Source: JAUYQR01 sp050632395
GTDB lineage: Bacteria; Pseudomonadota; Alphaproteobacteria; Rhodobacterales; Rhodobacteraceae
Direction: 5' to 3'
Assembly: GCF_050632395.1 (NCBI RefSeq)
Contig: NZ_CP192600.1
Location: 3,286,001-3,350,000, forward strand
Length of the DNA stretch: 64,000 nucleotides
The notes beneath the pieces were generated by a model. It saw nothing but the letters and a program-made list of their open reading frames with translations, searched no databases and was not told the origin of the DNA. Position numbers and translations under genes: made by a program. Shown one piece after another: positions 1 through 8,289 of the stretch; within the stretch, counting starts at the first letter, position 1; the number at the start of each line of letters is the position of its first letter.

Positions 1-670
1 TCTGCACTCCGCGCACCACGCCATTCTCGATGTCGATACCCGTCACCTCGCAGTTCTGGATCAGGTCGACCCCGCGTTTGTCCGCGCCGCGCGCATAGCC
101 CCAGGCAACCGCGTCATGCCGGGCACTACCGCCGCGTGGATGCAACAGGCCGCCATAGATCGGGAACCGGGTCTGTTCGAAATCAAGGTAGGGAAGCTGC
201 TCGCGCACCCCGTCGCGGTCCAAGAGGATCGCATCGTCGCCCTGGTTGATCATCGCATTGCCGCGCCGCACGAAGGCGTCGCGCTGCCCGTCGCTGTGGA
301 ACAGATTTATCAGCCCGCGCTGCGAATGCATCACGTTGTAGTTCAGGTCCGCCTCAAGCCCTTCCCATAGCTTCAGGGAATGCGAGTAGAATTCTGAGTT
401 CCCCGGCAGGAAGTAGTTGGCCCTCACGATTGTCGTGTTGCGGCCGATGTTGCCCGAACCGATGTAGCCCTTTTCCAGCACGGCGATGTTGGTCATCCCG
501 TGGTTCTTGGCCAGGTAATAGGCGGTGGACAACCCGTGCCCGCCGCCACCGATGATGATCGCGTCATATTCCGCCTTGGGCGCGGGGTCGCGCCATGCGG
601 GTGCCCAGCCGGTATTTCCGGTCAAGCCTTCCCAGATCACCTTCAGCCCTGAATAGCGCATCACATCCAT
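1..670 (-). CDS. soxB: Sarcosine oxidase beta subunit, N-terminal part (cut by window start)
   Basis: The visible 223 residues are the FAD-binding N-terminus of the heterotetrameric sarcosine oxidase beta subunit, which oxidatively demethylates sarcosine to glycine and passes the one-carbon unit to tetrahydrofolate. A dinucleotide-binding fold IIIGGGGHGLSTAYYLA starts near residue 37, followed by the family segments VLEKGYIGSGNIGRNTT and RANYFLPGNSEFY. The N-terminus (RYSGLKVIWEGLTGNTGW) matches this subunit better than monomeric sarcosine oxidase or dimethylglycine dehydrogenase. ATG codons at 670 and 661 are both in frame; the longer was taken. The C-terminus, and probably soxDAG, lie before position 1. 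A 17-bp inverted repeat sits about 80 bp upstream. It fits the choline catabolic genes at 52-57 kb, since sarcosine is a late betaine breakdown intermediate. Confidence 0.88.
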   Translation of the reverse strand, partial: MDVMRYSGLKVIWEGLTGNTGWAPAWRDPAPKAEYDAIIIGGGGHGLSTAYYLAKNHGMTNIAVLEKGYIGSGNIGRNTTIVRANYFLPGNSEFYSHSLKLWEGLEADLNYNVMHSQRGLINLFHSDGQRDAFVRRGNAMINQGDDAILLDRDGVREQLPYLDFEQTRFPIYGGLLHPRGGSARHDAVAWGYARGADKRGVDLIQNCEVTGIDIENGVVRGVQ

Positions 671-746
671 CCCGCTCGCGACGGTTGGAGTAGAAGACCG
701 TCACCGCCAAAGATGCAAGCCCCACCCCGACACGGAAGTGCGGGCT

Positions 747-763
747 GCGACATCAGATGTCGC
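747..763. promoter_or_regulatory. 17-bp perfect inverted repeat upstream of soxB
   Basis: GCGACATC-A-GATGTCGC is a perfect 8-1-8 inverted repeat lying 77-93 bp upstream of the soxB start and just past the 3' end of gdhA. It reads as an operator-like site for a dimeric regulator. On the plus strand it is followed by CCTTTTC, so a hairpin terminator is possible, but no plus-strand gene precedes it. The regulator is unknown. Confidence 0.4.
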
Positions 764-803
764 CTTTTCGCGCGTTTCCGTGGCGCGGCGACGCGGCGTG
801 CGG

Positions 804-2237
804 TCACAGCCCCTTTGACCGGTAGGTCGCTGCCACCCGGCTGATCGACACGATGTAGGCTGCGACCCGCAGATCCTCGACGTCGTCGCGTTCGTGCCAG
901 ATCTTGCGCATCGCCTGATAGGCAGTCCGCATCGTGTCGTCGAGACCGGACCGCACCAAGGCCAGTTCATCCGAGCCGGTCAGAAAGCGTTCCTTGAAAT
1001 CAGCTGTCAGAGACCAGCCGAGGTGCTGGTCAGCACTCAACCGCTCCAATTCCTCGACCAGAAGCCGTGACCGGGCTTCTTCGGCCCGCCTCTGCATCCG
1101 GCCAAAGCGGATGTGGGACAGGTTCTTGACCCATTCGAAGTAGCTGACCGTGACGCCACCCGCGTTAGCATACATGTCGGGGATGATCACCACGCCCTTC
1201 TGGCGCAACACCTCGTCGGCGCCATAGGTCACCGGCCCGTTCGCCGCCTCGATGATCAACGGCGCCTTGATGCGGGCGGCGTTGCCAAGGTTGATAACGC
1301 CTTCCATCGCCGCCGGAATCAGCAGATCGCACGCCTCCTCCAGCACCGCCGCGCCGTCCTCGACATGCCGCGCCTTGGGGTAGCCAGCCAGCAGCCCGTC
1401 GTTGGCATTCATCCACTGGCGCACGTCCTCGACATCAAGGCCTGTGTCGCTGAGCAGCGCGCCGTCACGTTCGATGATCGAGGTGATGATGCAGCCATCC
1501 TCCTCGCTCAGGAACTTCGCCGCGTGATAGCCAACGTTGCCAAGGCCCTGAACGATGACCCGCTTGCCCTCCAGCCCGCCGGAAAGGCGCGCCTTGGCCA
1601 CATCCTCGGGGTAGCGGAAGAATTCGCGCAGCGCGTATTGCACGCCCCGGCCCGTCGCCTCAACCCGGCCCTGAATGCCGCCGGCATGCGGCGGCTTGCC
1701 GGTGACGCAGGCCTTGGCGTTGATGTCGGTGGTGTTCATCCGGGCATACTGATCGGCGATCCACGCCATCTCGCGCTCGCCCGTGCCCATGTCTGGCGCG
1801 GGCACGTTCTGCGCCGGGTTGATCAGGTCACGCTTGATCAGTTCATAGGCGAAGCGGCGGGTGATCTGCTCCAGCTCATGTTCGTCCCAGGCGCGCGGGT
1901 CGATGCAAAGCCCGCCCTTCGATCCGCCGAACGGAGTTTCCACCAGCGCACATTTGTAAGTCATCAGCGCTGCCAACGCCTCCACCTCGTTCTGGTTGAC
2001 GCTGAGGGCGTAGCGAATGCCACCCTTCACCGGCTCCATATGTTCGGAGTGCACCGAACGATAGCCGGTGAAAGTCTCGATCTTGCCGCGCAGCCGCACC
2101 CCGAACCGCACCGTATAGGTAGAGTTGCAGACCCGGATCTTCTGCTCCAACCCGGGGCTCATATCCATCAGCTTCACCGCACGGTTGAACATCAGATCGA
2201 CCGACTCGCGAAAACTTGGCTCACCTGAAATCTGCAT
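804..2237 (-). CDS. gdhA: Glutamate dehydrogenase (Glu/Leu/Phe/Val dehydrogenase family)
   Basis: A 477-residue cytoplasmic enzyme interconverting glutamate with 2-oxoglutarate and ammonia. The active-site lysine signature is visible as VETPFGGSKGGLCIDP, and the C-terminal Rossmann domain shows VIVQGLGNVGYHAAKFL (GxGNxG). Length and the VPAPDMGTGEREMAWIADQY segment fit the NAD-type hexameric family common in alphaproteobacteria. The start at 2237 is preceded by AGGGAGG at good spacing; the open frame extends 13 codons further upstream but without a comparable ribosome site. A 12-bp palindrome lies 22 bp upstream. The gene is divergent from the Tad-like set. Cofactor preference cannot be read from the sequence. 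Confidence 0.93.
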   Translation of the reverse strand: MQISGEPSFRESVDLMFNRAVKLMDMSPGLEQKIRVCNSTYTVRFGVRLRGKIETFTGYRSVHSEHMEPVKGGIRYALSVNQNEVEALAALMTYKCALVETPFGGSKGGLCIDPRAWDEHELEQITRRFAYELIKRDLINPAQNVPAPDMGTGEREMAWIADQYARMNTTDINAKACVTGKPPHAGGIQGRVEATGRGVQYALREFFRYPEDVAKARLSGGLEGKRVIVQGLGNVGYHAAKFLSEEDGCIITSIIERDGALLSDTGLDVEDVRQWMNANDGLLAGYPKARHVEDGAAVLEEACDLLIPAAMEGVINLGNAARIKAPLIIEAANGPVTYGADEVLRQKGVVIIPDMYANAGGVTVSYFEWVKNLSHIRFGRMQRRAEEARSRLLVEELERLSADQHLGWSLTADFKERFLTGSDELALVRSGLDDTMRTAYQAMRKIWHERDDVEDLRVAAYIVSISRVAATYRSKGL

Positions 2238-2589
2238 TCCGTTCCTCCCTGTCAGGCACGGTGCGCACCGCACCAAGGCCCACCCTATCGGGCATTCTGG
2301 CCGGATGCACCCGTCATCCCGGCGCGCGAGTGGCCAATTAAGGCAGCATTGTGGCGGTTAAAAATCGAATCAGTTTACCCAAACAAGGCGAGTACACTCA
2401 ACCTTAGCGTGTTTGTTTCTTCAAGACGGGCAAACAATGCCGAATTCGGCGATAGATCGTTTCCAACCACCAGCAATTCCCCAAGCCAAGCGCACTGTTG
2501 CCACACTTCCGCCCAACCTTGTGACAATCATCATTCTTGGGAACGTCTGTCGCTGCCGACAGGCTTGTATGTTTGGAACGGGTATAGTG
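2238..2589. other. Divergent intergenic region between gdhA and the Tad-like genes
   Basis: These 352 bp hold no convincing gene; short open frames here lack ribosome sites and codon bias. The stretch is clearly more AT-rich than its surroundings in 2330-2580 (for example TTAAAAATCGAATCAG), as expected for promoters. It contains a 12-bp palindrome at 2259-2270 and a loose inverted repeat TTGTTT/AAACAA around 2414-2440. Confidence 0.6.
2259..2270. promoter_or_regulatory. 12-bp palindrome CGGTGCGCACCG upstream of gdhA
   Basis: CGGTGCGCACCG is a perfect palindrome beginning 22 bp upstream of the gdhA ATG, where a repressor could overlap the transcription start. It is symmetrical and well placed, but no known family motif is recognised. 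Confidence 0.3.
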
Positions 2590-4332
2590 ATGAAAACCAT
2601 AGCTGCGGCTTCTGTGGCCGCCCGTGAACGCATTTCGCTCTACCGCTTTTACAATGACGAACGCGGTGTGATGGCATTTTTCATGCTGGCGATGTTCCTT
2701 CTGATGCTGATGTTCGGCGGCATCGCAGTTGACGTGATGCGCTACGAGACTCGCCGCGTCGCCCTGCAACAGACAATGGACCGCGCCGCCCTGGCCTCGG
2801 CCAGCCTCAAACAGGGGTTGGTCCCGAAAGCCGTGTTCGACGACTATTTCGCCAAGGCCAACCTAGGTGACGGTGTGGAAATGGTCGATTTCGCAACGCC
2901 GACGGTGGTGGTCGACAGCAATTCCACCTACCGCAAGGTCGAAGCCAGCGCGAAGGTCACATCCTACAACTTCTTCATGCACATGATGGATGTCGACACG
3001 CTGGAAAGCGTGAACACCACCAGCGCGCAACAGGGCGTGTCGCAGATCGAGGTGATCCTCGTTCTCGACGTCTCCGGTTCGATGGGCAACAGTGATGGCA
3101 GCGGCAGCACCAAGATCGCGGCACTGCGCGCCTCGGCCACGAAATTCGTGACCACCATTAAGAACCTCGACACCTTCAATCAGGTGTCGATCGGCATCGT
3201 CCCGTACAACGCGCAAGTGAACATCCCCGCCAACCTGCGCCAGCAATACACGGTCACCAACGTGGCCACCTATGACGGTGTGCCGAACGCGGGCTTCCCG
3301 AACGCAAACTGCGTCGAGATCCCGCAGAGCAGTTACAGCACGACTGCACTCTCCAGAACCACGCCCATGCCGATGATGGCTGTGGCCGATACGGTCACCA
3401 GTGTCAGCACCACCACCAACTTCCTGGCTCTATCGAGCGCCGCACCGGTCGATAACCCCGGCAATCGGTCTTGCAACCCGACCACCGCCAACCGGGTGTC
3501 GCTGCCATCCCTGAACGCCACCACGATCAGAAGCCGCATCAGCGCGTTGACCCATGGTGGCAATACCTCGATCGCGATCGGCATGCGCTGGGGCGTAGCG
3601 CTCCTGGACCAGTCTGCACGCCCGATCTATTCGGCACTGATAACCGAACCCGAGATGGCTGGCCGCCCGGCCGACAATACCTCCACCGACACCCGCAAGA
3701 TCATCGTCTTGATGACGGACGGTGAAAACGTCGCCACCGACTTCGTGCCGGACGCCTACAAGACCGGCCCTTCGCCTATCTGGCGCGGCCAAGATGGAAA
3801 CTACGCGATCCAGTTCACGACAGGGGGCACGGCACTGACGAACACGGCGCGACCATCCTGCGCAGGCACCAACACCTATTTCGTAAATCACCTCAAGACC
3901 AACACCACCACCAACTGTCAGTCTGCGGCATGGCGTGCAACACCAGCATGGACCGGCAGCGGCACCGCGGTCCGCCTCGATTGGAGCGAGGTTTGGCGCT
4001 ACCTGTCGATCAGCTATGTAACCCGGCAGCTTTACGGACGCTCGAACACAGGCATCAGCAATACCACGCTGATGAACATGTTCCGCACCACCTATATTCC
4101 AGCGACCACGCTTGACTCGCTTCTGGCGTCAAATTGCGCAGCGGCCAAGACTGCCGGTATCGAAATCTACGGTATCGCCTTCGCAGCCCCCGCGATTGGC
4201 CAAACGGTGATCAACAACTGCGCGTCCAGCCCAAAGACGAACTACTACTTCAACTCCACCAACGGCACCGCACTTGATGCCGCGTTCCAGCAGATCGCGA
4301 CCAACATCTCGGAACTGAGGCTGACGCAATGA
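2590..4332 (+). CDS. TadG-like pilus assembly protein with von Willebrand factor A domain
   Basis: A 580-residue membrane-anchored protein. An N-terminal cytoplasmic stretch (FYNDERGV) precedes one transmembrane helix at about 27-47 (MAFFMLAMFLLMLMFGGIAVDVM), the arrangement of TadE/TadG 'Flp pilus assembly' proteins. A vWA domain follows, with a MIDAS metal site DVSGS at residues 160-164 and MTDGEN near 377. The long, Thr/Asn/Ser-rich region between these suggests an extracellular or periplasmic domain. The start at 2590 was chosen because the predicted membrane anchor then sits near the N-terminus; no strong ribosome site is visible, and ATG 2569 is an alternative. Its stop overlaps the start of the next gene (ATGA), so the three genes are probably co-transcribed. 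The rest of the Tad machine (tadABC, rcpA, cpaB, flp) is not in this window. Confidence 0.82.
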   Translation: MKTIAAASVAARERISLYRFYNDERGVMAFFMLAMFLLMLMFGGIAVDVMRYETRRVALQQTMDRAALASASLKQGLVPKAVFDDYFAKANLGDGVEMVDFATPTVVVDSNSTYRKVEASAKVTSYNFFMHMMDVDTLESVNTTSAQQGVSQIEVILVLDVSGSMGNSDGSGSTKIAALRASATKFVTTIKNLDTFNQVSIGIVPYNAQVNIPANLRQQYTVTNVATYDGVPNAGFPNANCVEIPQSSYSTTALSRTTPMPMMAVADTVTSVSTTTNFLALSSAAPVDNPGNRSCNPTTANRVSLPSLNATTIRSRISALTHGGNTSIAIGMRWGVALLDQSARPIYSALITEPEMAGRPADNTSTDTRKIIVLMTDGENVATDFVPDAYKTGPSPIWRGQDGNYAIQFTTGGTALTNTARPSCAGTNTYFVNHLKTNTTTNCQSAAWRATPAWTGSGTAVRLDWSEVWRYLSISYVTRQLYGRSNTGISNTTLMNMFRTTYIPATTLDSLLASNCAAAKTAGIEIYGIAFAAPAIGQTVINNCASSPKTNYYFNSTNGTALDAAFQQIATNISELRLTQ

Positions 4333-4883
4333 CCCGCCTCCAGCATTTCCTGAAGGCCGAAGACGGGACTTCGACGATCGAATTTTGTTTCGTCGTGCCG
4401 CTGGTGCTGACCATATTCTTCGCCTCGTTCGAAAGCAGCTATTACATGGTCCGCCATGTCATGCTGGAACGCAGCGTCGATCAGGTCGTGCGCGATCTGC
4501 GCCTTGGCACGCTTATCCCCACCGGCACGACACCGACTGCGGGCCACGCGCTTCTGAAGGATGCGATCTGCAAACGCAGCGCGCTGATCTCGTCCTTGAA
4601 TGGCTGCCTCGATTCCATCCGCATCTGGCTTCAGCCGCTCAACGCCAGTTTTGACATCAACCCTCCGGACGCCTGCGTAGACAAAACTGCCGGAGTCGCT
4701 CCGCTTACGACGATTCCCGCCGGCGAATTCGCACCCGGCAACGCCAACGACATCATGCTGATGCGCGTCTGCCTGCGAGAGGAGCCGATGTTCTCGACCA
4801 CCGCCGTGGGCGCCGCAATGATCCGGTCCGATGGCGAGTTCGCCCTCGTCAGCACATCCGTCTTCGTGAACGAGCCGGGTTGA
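4329..4883 (+). CDS. TadE-like pseudopilin / pilus assembly protein
   Basis: This 184-residue protein starts with a short polar leader (MTRLQHFLKAEDGTSTIEFCFVVPLVLTIFF). A Gly/Ser/Thr-Ile-Glu-Phe motif at the head of a single hydrophobic helix is typical of TadE-like pseudopilins, whose leader can be cleaved by a TadV/CpaA-type prepilin peptidase. Several later Cys residues (C-terminal half) may form disulfides outside the membrane. It overlaps the upstream vWA gene by 4 nt and is followed 10 nt later by a second TadE-like gene. The role is inferred as a minor pilin or surface-structure subunit. Confidence 0.8.
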   Translation: MTRLQHFLKAEDGTSTIEFCFVVPLVLTIFFASFESSYYMVRHVMLERSVDQVVRDLRLGTLIPTGTTPTAGHALLKDAICKRSALISSLNGCLDSIRIWLQPLNASFDINPPDACVDKTAGVAPLTTIPAGEFAPGNANDIMLMRVCLREEPMFSTTAVGAAMIRSDGEFALVSTSVFVNEPG

Positions 4884-4893
4884 GGATCCAGTG

Positions 4894-5481
4894 ATGATGG
4901 TCGAACGCAACCTCAAGAACTTCTGGCAAGACGAAAGCGGCGTGCTCTTGGCCGAAGCGCTGATCATGCTGCCGCTATTGATCTGGGCGTTCCTGGCCCT
5001 GTTCGTCTACTGGGACCTGTTCCGCACCATCAACACCTCGCAAAAGGCCGCCTATTCCATCGCCGACCTGATGTCGCGGCAAGCCGTGGTAACGCCGACC
5101 TATGTCGACGGCATGAAGAACGTCCTTGATTTCCTGACGATGGGCTCGGCCGGATCGAGGATGCGGATCACCAGCATCCAGTACGACCAGCCGAACAACC
5201 GCTATCTTCTGTTGTTTTCGCACAGCAGTTCTCCGACCAAGATGCCGGCCTATACGCAAACATCCGTTCAACCGCTCAAAACGCGAGTACCGAACATGTC
5301 CCACCTCGATTCCGTGGTGATCGTCGAAACCGAGGTTGACTATATCCCCGGCTTCAACACCGGCGTGATGAACGTGGGCACCGGCGTCTCGCCGCAGACG
5401 TTCCAGCAGTTCATCGTGACCCGACCGCGCTTTTACCGGCGGATCTGCATGACCATTCCCGCCTGCCCGCCCGACCCATAA
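4894..5481 (+). CDS. TadE/TadG-family membrane protein
   Basis: A 195-residue protein with the same plan as its neighbour: a short polar N-terminus with an acidic DESGVLLAEALIMLPLLIWAFLALFVYWDLF helix, then an extracellular domain rich in Thr, Ser and Tyr. Starts GTG 4891, ATG 4894 and ATG 4897 are all possible; ATG 4894 lies 8 nt after GAGG. It is the last gene of the three-gene set. A small hairpin (GGCG-AAAG-CGCC, 5482-5493) followed by CTTT lies directly after the stop and may be a weak terminator. Confidence 0.75.
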   Translation: MMVERNLKNFWQDESGVLLAEALIMLPLLIWAFLALFVYWDLFRTINTSQKAAYSIADLMSRQAVVTPTYVDGMKNVLDFLTMGSAGSRMRITSIQYDQPNNRYLLLFSHSSSPTKMPAYTQTSVQPLKTRVPNMSHLDSVVIVETEVDYIPGFNTGVMNVGTGVSPQTFQQFIVTRPRFYRRICMTIPACPPDP

Positions 5482-5552
5482 GGCGAAAGCGCCCTTTAAC
5501 CTGATCCAAAGCCCGGCTACCCTGCCCCGAACCGTCGGTCGGAGGTTGCCAG

Positions 5553-5855
5553 ATGCCCCGCTTTTCCGCCGCCATCTTTGTCGGCCTTCTGGGTGTGGCG
5601 GGCTTTGTCCTGACCGCCTGCGCCACCTTCCCGGAAGTCGACGCCGTTCCCGCCTCGACGATCCCGACGCCCCCTCAACTGGTGCCGCTTGACACGCTCT
5701 TGGCCGAGGCTGACGTGGGCAAACCCTTCGCGCCCACCTCTGTCGCGGACCGCGCCGCACGGCTGAAAGCGCGCGCGGCTCTGATGCGCGGCGCGGTCCA
5801 CGACCCCGAAACCCGCGCCCGGCTTGAAGCGGCCGCCCGCGAAAACGCCCCATGA
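5553..5855 (+). CDS. Small predicted lipoprotein, function unknown
   Basis: This 100-residue protein has a lipoprotein signal peptide ending in LTAC (Cys near residue 23), so it is probably lipidated and membrane-anchored. The mature part is helical and Ala/Arg-rich (DRAARLKARAALMRG) with no recognised domain. GGAGG lies 7 nt before the ATG. It sits between the Tad-like set and hom, on the same strand as both, and could belong to either unit. Confidence 0.6.
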   Translation: MPRFSAAIFVGLLGVAGFVLTACATFPEVDAVPASTIPTPPQLVPLDTLLAEADVGKPFAPTSVADRAARLKARAALMRGAVHDPETRARLEAAARENAP

Positions 5856-5944
5856 CGCCAAGCCCGGCGGGGGCCGTTGCACCGGCCCTTTCAACCGGCT
5901 AACAGACAGCCCAACTCAGCCGTCCGCTTTGCACGAGGTTCCCC

Positions 5945-7234
5945 ATGCCCGCCGCCCCCCTGCGTCTTGGTCTTGCCGGTCTTGGAACCGTTGGTATCGG
6001 CGTCGTGCAGATCGTCCAGCGTCAGGCCGACCTGATCGCCGCGCGCACCGGCCGCTCGGTCACCATCACTGCCGTCTCGGCGCGCGATCGGTCGAAAAAC
6101 CGTGACGCCGACCTGTCGGCCTACGCCTGGGAGACTGATCCGGTTGCCCTTGCCCGCCGCGATGACATCGACGTTTTCGTCGAGGTTATGGGCGGCCATG
6201 ACGGCCCCGCCAAGGCGGCCACCGAAGCCGCCATCGCCGCTGGCAAAGACGTGGTCACCGCCAACAAGGCGCTGCTTGCCCACAACGGTCAGGCGCTGGC
6301 CGAAGCCGCCGAAGCGAAGGGACGCGTGATCCGCTTCGAAGCCGCCGTCGCCGGTGGCATCCCGGTTATCAAGGCGTTGACCGAAGGGCTGGCCGGCAAC
6401 CGCATCAAGCGGGTGATGGGCGTAATGAACGGCACCTGCAACTATATCCTGACGCGGATGCAGTCCGCAGGCCTACCCTACGATCAGGTGTTCGAAGAGG
6501 CACGCCAGCTTGGCTATCTGGAGGCCGACCCGAACCTTGACGTCGGCGGCATCGATGCGGGCCACAAATTGTCGCTGCTTGCAGCTATTGCCTTCGGCAC
6601 CCGCGTGTCGTTCGACGCGGTCGAACTTGAAGGGATCGGCAGTGTCTCGATCGACGACATTCGTCTCGCCGAAGACATGGGCTACCGCATCAAGCTGCTG
6701 GGCGTGGCGCAGATGACCGGGCGCGGGCTGGAACAGCGCATGACCCCCTGCCTAGTCCCGGCGGACAGCCCGCTCGGTCAGTTGCAGGGCGGCACGAACA
6801 TGGTGGTCCTGGAAGGCGACAGTGTCGGCCAGATCGTCATGCGTGGCCCCGGCGCCGGTATGGGCCCAACCGCCTCGGCCGTCATGGCCGACGTGATCGA
6901 CATTGCCCGCGGCAGTCGCATCCCCACGTTCGGCCAGCCCGCCACCACGCTCGCCATCCCTACCGCAGCACTTGCCGCAACCCCCGCACCCTATTACCTT
7001 CGGATGACGCTTCTGGACAAACCCGGCGCCTTGGCAAAGATCGCGACCTGCCTTGGCGATGCGGGCATTTCCATCGACCAGATGCGCCAGTATGGCCACG
7101 TTGGTGTCCATGCCACTGTGCTCATCGTCACGCACAAGGCCGCCCCGGGGGATATCGTCCATGCAACCGCCCAATTCGCCGAAACCGGCGTTCTGGTCGA
7201 CGCGCCGGTCGCAATCCGTATCGAGGAAGTCTGA
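5945..7234 (+). CDS. hom: Homoserine dehydrogenase
   Basis: A 429-residue cytoplasmic enzyme that reduces aspartate semialdehyde to homoserine, the branch point to threonine and methionine. An N-terminal NAD(P)-binding motif GLAGLGTVGIGVVQIV is followed by the catalytic region (VMNGTCNYILTRM, YLEADPNLDVGGIDAGHK). A C-terminal ACT domain (from about residue 353, LRMTLLDKPGALAKIATCLGDAGISI) is consistent with threonine feedback inhibition. Size and order fit the monofunctional bacterial form. GAGG precedes the start. It is 73 bp upstream of glpX on the same strand, an order commonly seen in Rhodobacterales. Confidence 0.96.
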   Translation: MPAAPLRLGLAGLGTVGIGVVQIVQRQADLIAARTGRSVTITAVSARDRSKNRDADLSAYAWETDPVALARRDDIDVFVEVMGGHDGPAKAATEAAIAAGKDVVTANKALLAHNGQALAEAAEAKGRVIRFEAAVAGGIPVIKALTEGLAGNRIKRVMGVMNGTCNYILTRMQSAGLPYDQVFEEARQLGYLEADPNLDVGGIDAGHKLSLLAAIAFGTRVSFDAVELEGIGSVSIDDIRLAEDMGYRIKLLGVAQMTGRGLEQRMTPCLVPADSPLGQLQGGTNMVVLEGDSVGQIVMRGPGAGMGPTASAVMADVIDIARGSRIPTFGQPATTLAIPTAALAATPAPYYLRMTLLDKPGALAKIATCLGDAGISIDQMRQYGHVGVHATVLIVTHKAAPGDIVHATAQFAETGVLVDAPVAIRIEEV

Positions 7235-7307
7235 CGTTAGCGCCACCGTGCTTGCCCGCTGCGGTTGACCCGGATAGACCGATCCAAAGCCACAGGAATT
7301 GGATCAA

Positions 7308-8273
7308 ATGTCCGACAAAACGCAATTTCAAGACCGTATGCTCTCGTTGGGCCTTGCCCGCGTTTCCGAAGCCGCCGCCCTGGCCTCCGCTGGCCTCATC
7401 GGGCGCGGCGATGAGAAGGCCGCCGATCAGGCCGCCGTCAACGCGATGCGCGACCAGCTGAACCTTCTCGACATCGCCGGCGTCGTGGTGATCGGCGAGG
7501 GTGAACGGGACGAGGCCCCGATGCTCTATATCGGCGAAGAGGTCGGCACCGGCTCTGGCCCCGCCGTCGACATCGCGCTAGACCCGCTGGAAGGTACCAC
7601 TCTCACCGCCAAGGACATGCCGAACGCCCTGACGGTGATCGCGATGGCCCCGCGCGGCACGCTTTTGCACGCCCCCGACGTCTACATGGACAAACTGGCG
7701 ATCGGCCCCGGCTTCAAGACCGGCACCGTGACCCTGACGATGACGCCTTCCGAGCGCGTCTCGGCCCTTGCCGCCGCCAAGGGCTGCTCGACCGAAGACA
7801 TCACCGTCTGCGTGCTCGAACGTCCGCGCCACGAAGAGATGATCCACGAACTCCGCTCCACCGGTGCCGCGATCCGGTTGATCACCGACGGCGACGTGGC
7901 CGGCGTCATGCACTGCGCCGAACCCGAGATCACCGGCATAGACATGTACATGGGCTCGGGCGGCGCACCCGAAGGGGTGCTGGCGGCCGCCGCGCTGAAA
8001 TGCATGGGCGGGCAGTTCTTCGGCAAGCTTCTGTTCCGCAACGACGACGAGCGTGCCCGCGCGCGCAAGGCCGGCATCACCAACTTCGACCGCGTCTACA
8101 CCCGCGACGATCTGGTTCGCGCTGATGTGATTTTTGCAGCCACCGGAGTGACCACCGGTTCGCTTCTGGCCGGGATCAAGCGCGAGCCGCATTGCGTGAC
8201 GCTGGAAACCATCCTGATGCGGTCCAAGACCGGGTCGGTGCGGCGCATTTCCTACCGCAGTCCGGTGCGGTGA
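7308..8273 (+). CDS. glpX: Class II fructose-1,6-bisphosphatase
   Basis: A 321-residue GlpX-type phosphatase that removes the 1-phosphate of fructose 1,6-bisphosphate (many alphaproteobacterial members also act on sedoheptulose 1,7-bisphosphate). The metal-binding and substrate motifs are visible as VVIGEGERDEAPMLYIGE and ALDPLEGTT, with GSGGAPEGVLAAAAL further on. The ATG at 7308 lies 10 nt after AGGA; a TTG at 7299 is too close to that site. It follows hom and acts in gluconeogenesis. A convergent LysR gene begins 17 bp past its stop. Confidence 0.95.
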   Translation: MSDKTQFQDRMLSLGLARVSEAAALASAGLIGRGDEKAADQAAVNAMRDQLNLLDIAGVVVIGEGERDEAPMLYIGEEVGTGSGPAVDIALDPLEGTTLTAKDMPNALTVIAMAPRGTLLHAPDVYMDKLAIGPGFKTGTVTLTMTPSERVSALAAAKGCSTEDITVCVLERPRHEEMIHELRSTGAAIRLITDGDVAGVMHCAEPEITGIDMYMGSGGAPEGVLAAAALKCMGGQFFGKLLFRNDDERARARKAGITNFDRVYTRDDLVRADVIFAATGVTTGSLLAGIKREPHCVTLETILMRSKTGSVRRISYRSPVR

Positions 8274-8289
8274 CGCTGGTGCGCTGCGC

